Below, one piece after another: positions 62,262 through 64,000 of a stretch of 64,000 bases of DNA (position 1 is its first letter; every line of letters starts with the position of its first letter). This stretch comes from Paenibacillus chitinolyticus NBRC 15660 (lineage in GTDB: Bacteria; Bacillota; Bacilli; Paenibacillales; NBRC-103111). Below the pieces are notes generated by a model. The model was given only the letters and a program-made list of their open reading frames with translations. It ran no database searches and was not told the origin of the DNA. A program made the position numbers and the translations under genes. The stretch covers positions 434,001 through 498,000 of the forward strand of contig NZ_BBJT01000002.1 in NCBI RefSeq assembly GCF_000739915.1. The letters run 5' to 3'.

Positions 62262-64000
62262 TCAAGTTGAGACGGCCGCCCCTGTATTGAACCAGATATG
62301 ATAAAAATCGACCCACCCGTAAGAGTTGATTTTCACTCCGCGGACGGATTGGTGGAAGGCGGTGTTCGTCGTTTTATGAACGAGGAACATAACGGCATGG
62401 GTCTGCCGGACCCAGCGTTCGAGACCCGCAAATCTCTCCTTCCGAGCTGCCTCGACCGGCTCCCGCAAAATCGCGGCCGTTTCACGGCGGACAACCTCTT
62501 CCGTCGCGCTGTCCCACAGGGCGGCAAAAAAATTGTTCTGAAGATATACCTCCAGCTCGCGCACCTCGTCGCCTCCCAGAACAATCCCGTAAAGTTGGCA
62601 GTCGTAGCGCTGCAGCGAAGCGCGGTCCGACCATTCCTCCGCGTTCCGTACTCGGATTTCAATGTAAACGCCGAACGTACGGGCGCGTGCCTGAATCCAG
62701 CAGGCGTCTTCTTCGTGATGGGAATACGTGACGAGTTCCAGTACCTCTCCGGCATATCCGCTTTGCTCCAGAAGCGTCTCAATTTCAAACCGTCGCTTCA
62801 CTGGATAATAGGTTCCCGCCCTCTTCCCCATATCTTCCTGCGGATGAAAGCCTTGGGCCGGACATAACCGTTCGCCTTTCAGATCGGCGATCAGCGCTTC
62901 CCGGTCGATAATGTGATGAAGCGCTTCCCGGAACAAGGGATGATTGTGGGGGCCTTTTTTCCTTTGGTTAAAGACGAGCATGCTGCTGCAGTTGAATATC
63001 GTCTCCATGTTCCGCCATCCCCCTTCCCCGCTGACCAGAGCCTCCCGCCTCGCGCCGGATGTCTCTCCGTGGGATGTCATGATGGACGTCCAGTCGGGTT
63101 CTTTCAAGCGGCCGGACTCCTCCGGCGGAAAAATGAGCACCTCCACGCGGTCCAGATGGGCCCGGCCCCGGAAGTGAGCCGGAAAAGCTTCCAGCACGCA
63201 TCTCCCCTGATTGCGGCATTCGACCCGAAAAGGCCCAGTGCCTACGGGCATCTCCGCAAATGCGGCCTCGTCCCGGCGCACAACATCCTCCGGTACGATG
63301 GCGGCCGCGATCGTACACAAAAATTTCAGGAACAAGTAATTCGGTTCCCTTAGCCGGATGACGACCGTTTTCCGGTCGGGAGCGTCCATCTGCTCTATAT
63401 CCCGGAACATCCATCCGCTGTCATAACGGCCGGGATCGTGCCTGAGCCGGTTTAGCGTAAACATCACATCTTCCGCCGTAAGTTCCCGGCCGTGATGGAA
63501 CAGAACGTTTTTTCTCAAATAAAAGGTCCACTCTCTGGCGTCCTCACTGCTTTCCCAGGAATGCGCTATGCAGGGAATAACGTGCCGCTGCTCTTCGTCA
63601 TATTCGACGAGGGTATTGAAAAGCTGCCGGGCCATATGACAGTCGAAAGCATAGTAGACAAGGCCAGGGTCCAGCGTCGTAATCGAGCGGAAAACGGGCA
63701 TACAAAGCGTCTCCTGCGGGAAATCCGGCACTCCTGCCGTAGAGAAACCGATGCCTTCGGAAATCCAGTCCATAAACCGGTCTTTGACGGCGGGACCGCC
63801 GAACCGGTTCATCAGCTCCATCGCTTCGTGAACCTCACCCTGCTCCGTGCGGCGGCGGACTTCCTCCAGCAGAAGCTCGTCGGAATCCAGCACGAGGGTC
63901 AGCTTCGATTTGTTGCCGCGGCCCCTGCCGGGCTGCCAATCGATCCACCCCTGTTCGCATAGCGCGCGGACGATCAGCTTCACGTAGCGGGGCGTGCAGT
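62262..64000 (-). CDS. SgrR-like HTH regulator fused to peptide-binding domain (5' end beyond window)
   Basis: The frame is open to the window edge; before the GTG at 63983 it continues in frame as TPRYVKLIV, so the true start lies outside. Visible residues begin in an SgrR-type winged helix (LIVRALCEQGWIDWQPGRGRGNKSKL). A solute-binding protein family 5 domain follows (ITTLDPGLVYYAFDCHMARQLFNTLVEYDEEQRHVIPCIAHSWESSEDAREWTFYLRKNVLFHHGRELTAEDV). SgrR-type proteins are cytoplasmic regulators that sense a small molecule through the binding domain. The C-terminal NSYGWVDFYHIWF is family-typical. No partner gene is within the window. Confidence 0.85.
   Translation of the reverse strand, partial: CTPRYVKLIVRALCEQGWIDWQPGRGRGNKSKLTLVLDSDELLLEEVRRRTEQGEVHEAMELMNRFGGPAVKDRFMDWISEGIGFSTAGVPDFPQETLCMPVFRSITTLDPGLVYYAFDCHMARQLFNTLVEYDEEQRHVIPCIAHSWESSEDAREWTFYLRKNVLFHHGRELTAEDVMFTLNRLRHDPGRYDSGWMFRDIEQMDAPDRKTVVIRLREPNYLFLKFLCTIAAAIVPEDVVRRDEAAFAEMPVGTGPFRVECRNQGRCVLEAFPAHFRGRAHLDRVEVLIFPPEESGRLKEPDWTSIMTSHGETSGARREALVSGEGGWRNMETIFNCSSMLVFNQRKKGPHNHPLFREALHHIIDREALIADLKGERLCPAQGFHPQEDMGKRAGTYYPVKRRFEIETLLEQSGYAGEVLELVTYSHHEEDACWIQARARTFGVYIEIRVRNAEEWSDRASLQRYDCQLYGIVLGGDEVRELEVYLQNNFFAALWDSATEEVVRRETAAILREPVEAARKERFAGLERWVRQTHAVMFLVHKTTNTAFHQSVRGVKINSYGWVDFYHIWFNTGAAVST

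Overview
The window reads as chromosome from a Paenibacillaceae-type Gram-positive. Shine-Dalgarno sites are strong (AGGAGG type), genes form long co-oriented runs, and base composition is moderately GC-rich. Family content also fits: a YesN-type response regulator beside a sugar-binding protein, an SLH-anchored surface phosphatase, Btr-type AraC/substrate-binding fusion regulators, and a bacillibactin (dhb) operon. No rRNA, tRNA, CRISPR array or intact insertion sequence was seen. Almost everything lies on the minus strand.

Left part (1-14 kb): the start of a UvrA-like ATPase gene (cut by the window edge), an ANT(6)-type aminoglycoside adenylyltransferase, and an NADH oxidase preceded by two Rex-like operators. 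Then comes a long maltodextrin locus read right to left: malE, malF, malG, neopullulanase/cyclomaltodextrinase, a LacI regulator, two tandem paralogous cytoplasmic esterases with carbohydrate-binding-like tails, and a small exported protein. LacI-type operators centred on AAACGTTT sit before malE and before lacI. A plus-strand ridA-like gene is preceded by a near-consensus promoter, a 21-codon upstream ORF and a nested inverted repeat.

Middle (14-34 kb): a multidrug-type ABC half-transporter, a sugar-binding protein plus YesN-type regulator, and a visibly AT-richer block holding a small secreted protein and a three-gene ABC-2 transporter. A lipoprotein/histidine kinase/response regulator operon follows, then an MFS exporter with its MarR regulator, a large SLH-anchored metallophosphoesterase and a secreted GH8 glycanase. 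The same 13-bp palindrome (TTAGAT[A/T]ATCTAA) occurs before the MarR gene, before the MFS gene and twice before the ABC exporter about 12 kb away, so these form a likely small regulon.

Right-centre (34.5-54.3 kb): an iron-siderophore island. It holds a wrbA pseudogene, two Btr-like regulators, two siderophore-binding lipoproteins and a complete bacillibactin operon (besA-dhbA-dhbC-dhbE-dhbB-dhbF-mbtH). Four of the five Fur-box-like sites lie before single genes or gene pairs, and one heads the operon. The second NRPS module has a canonical Thr code. No siderophore permease or ATPase gene is present in the window.

Right end (54.3-64 kb): a WG-repeat protein, a glycerophosphodiester phosphodiesterase, a fused dihydroxyacetone kinase (DhaK-DhaL), an SRPBCC protein, an APH-type phosphotransferase, an unassigned small protein, and an SgrR-like regulator fused to a peptide-binding domain that runs off the window.
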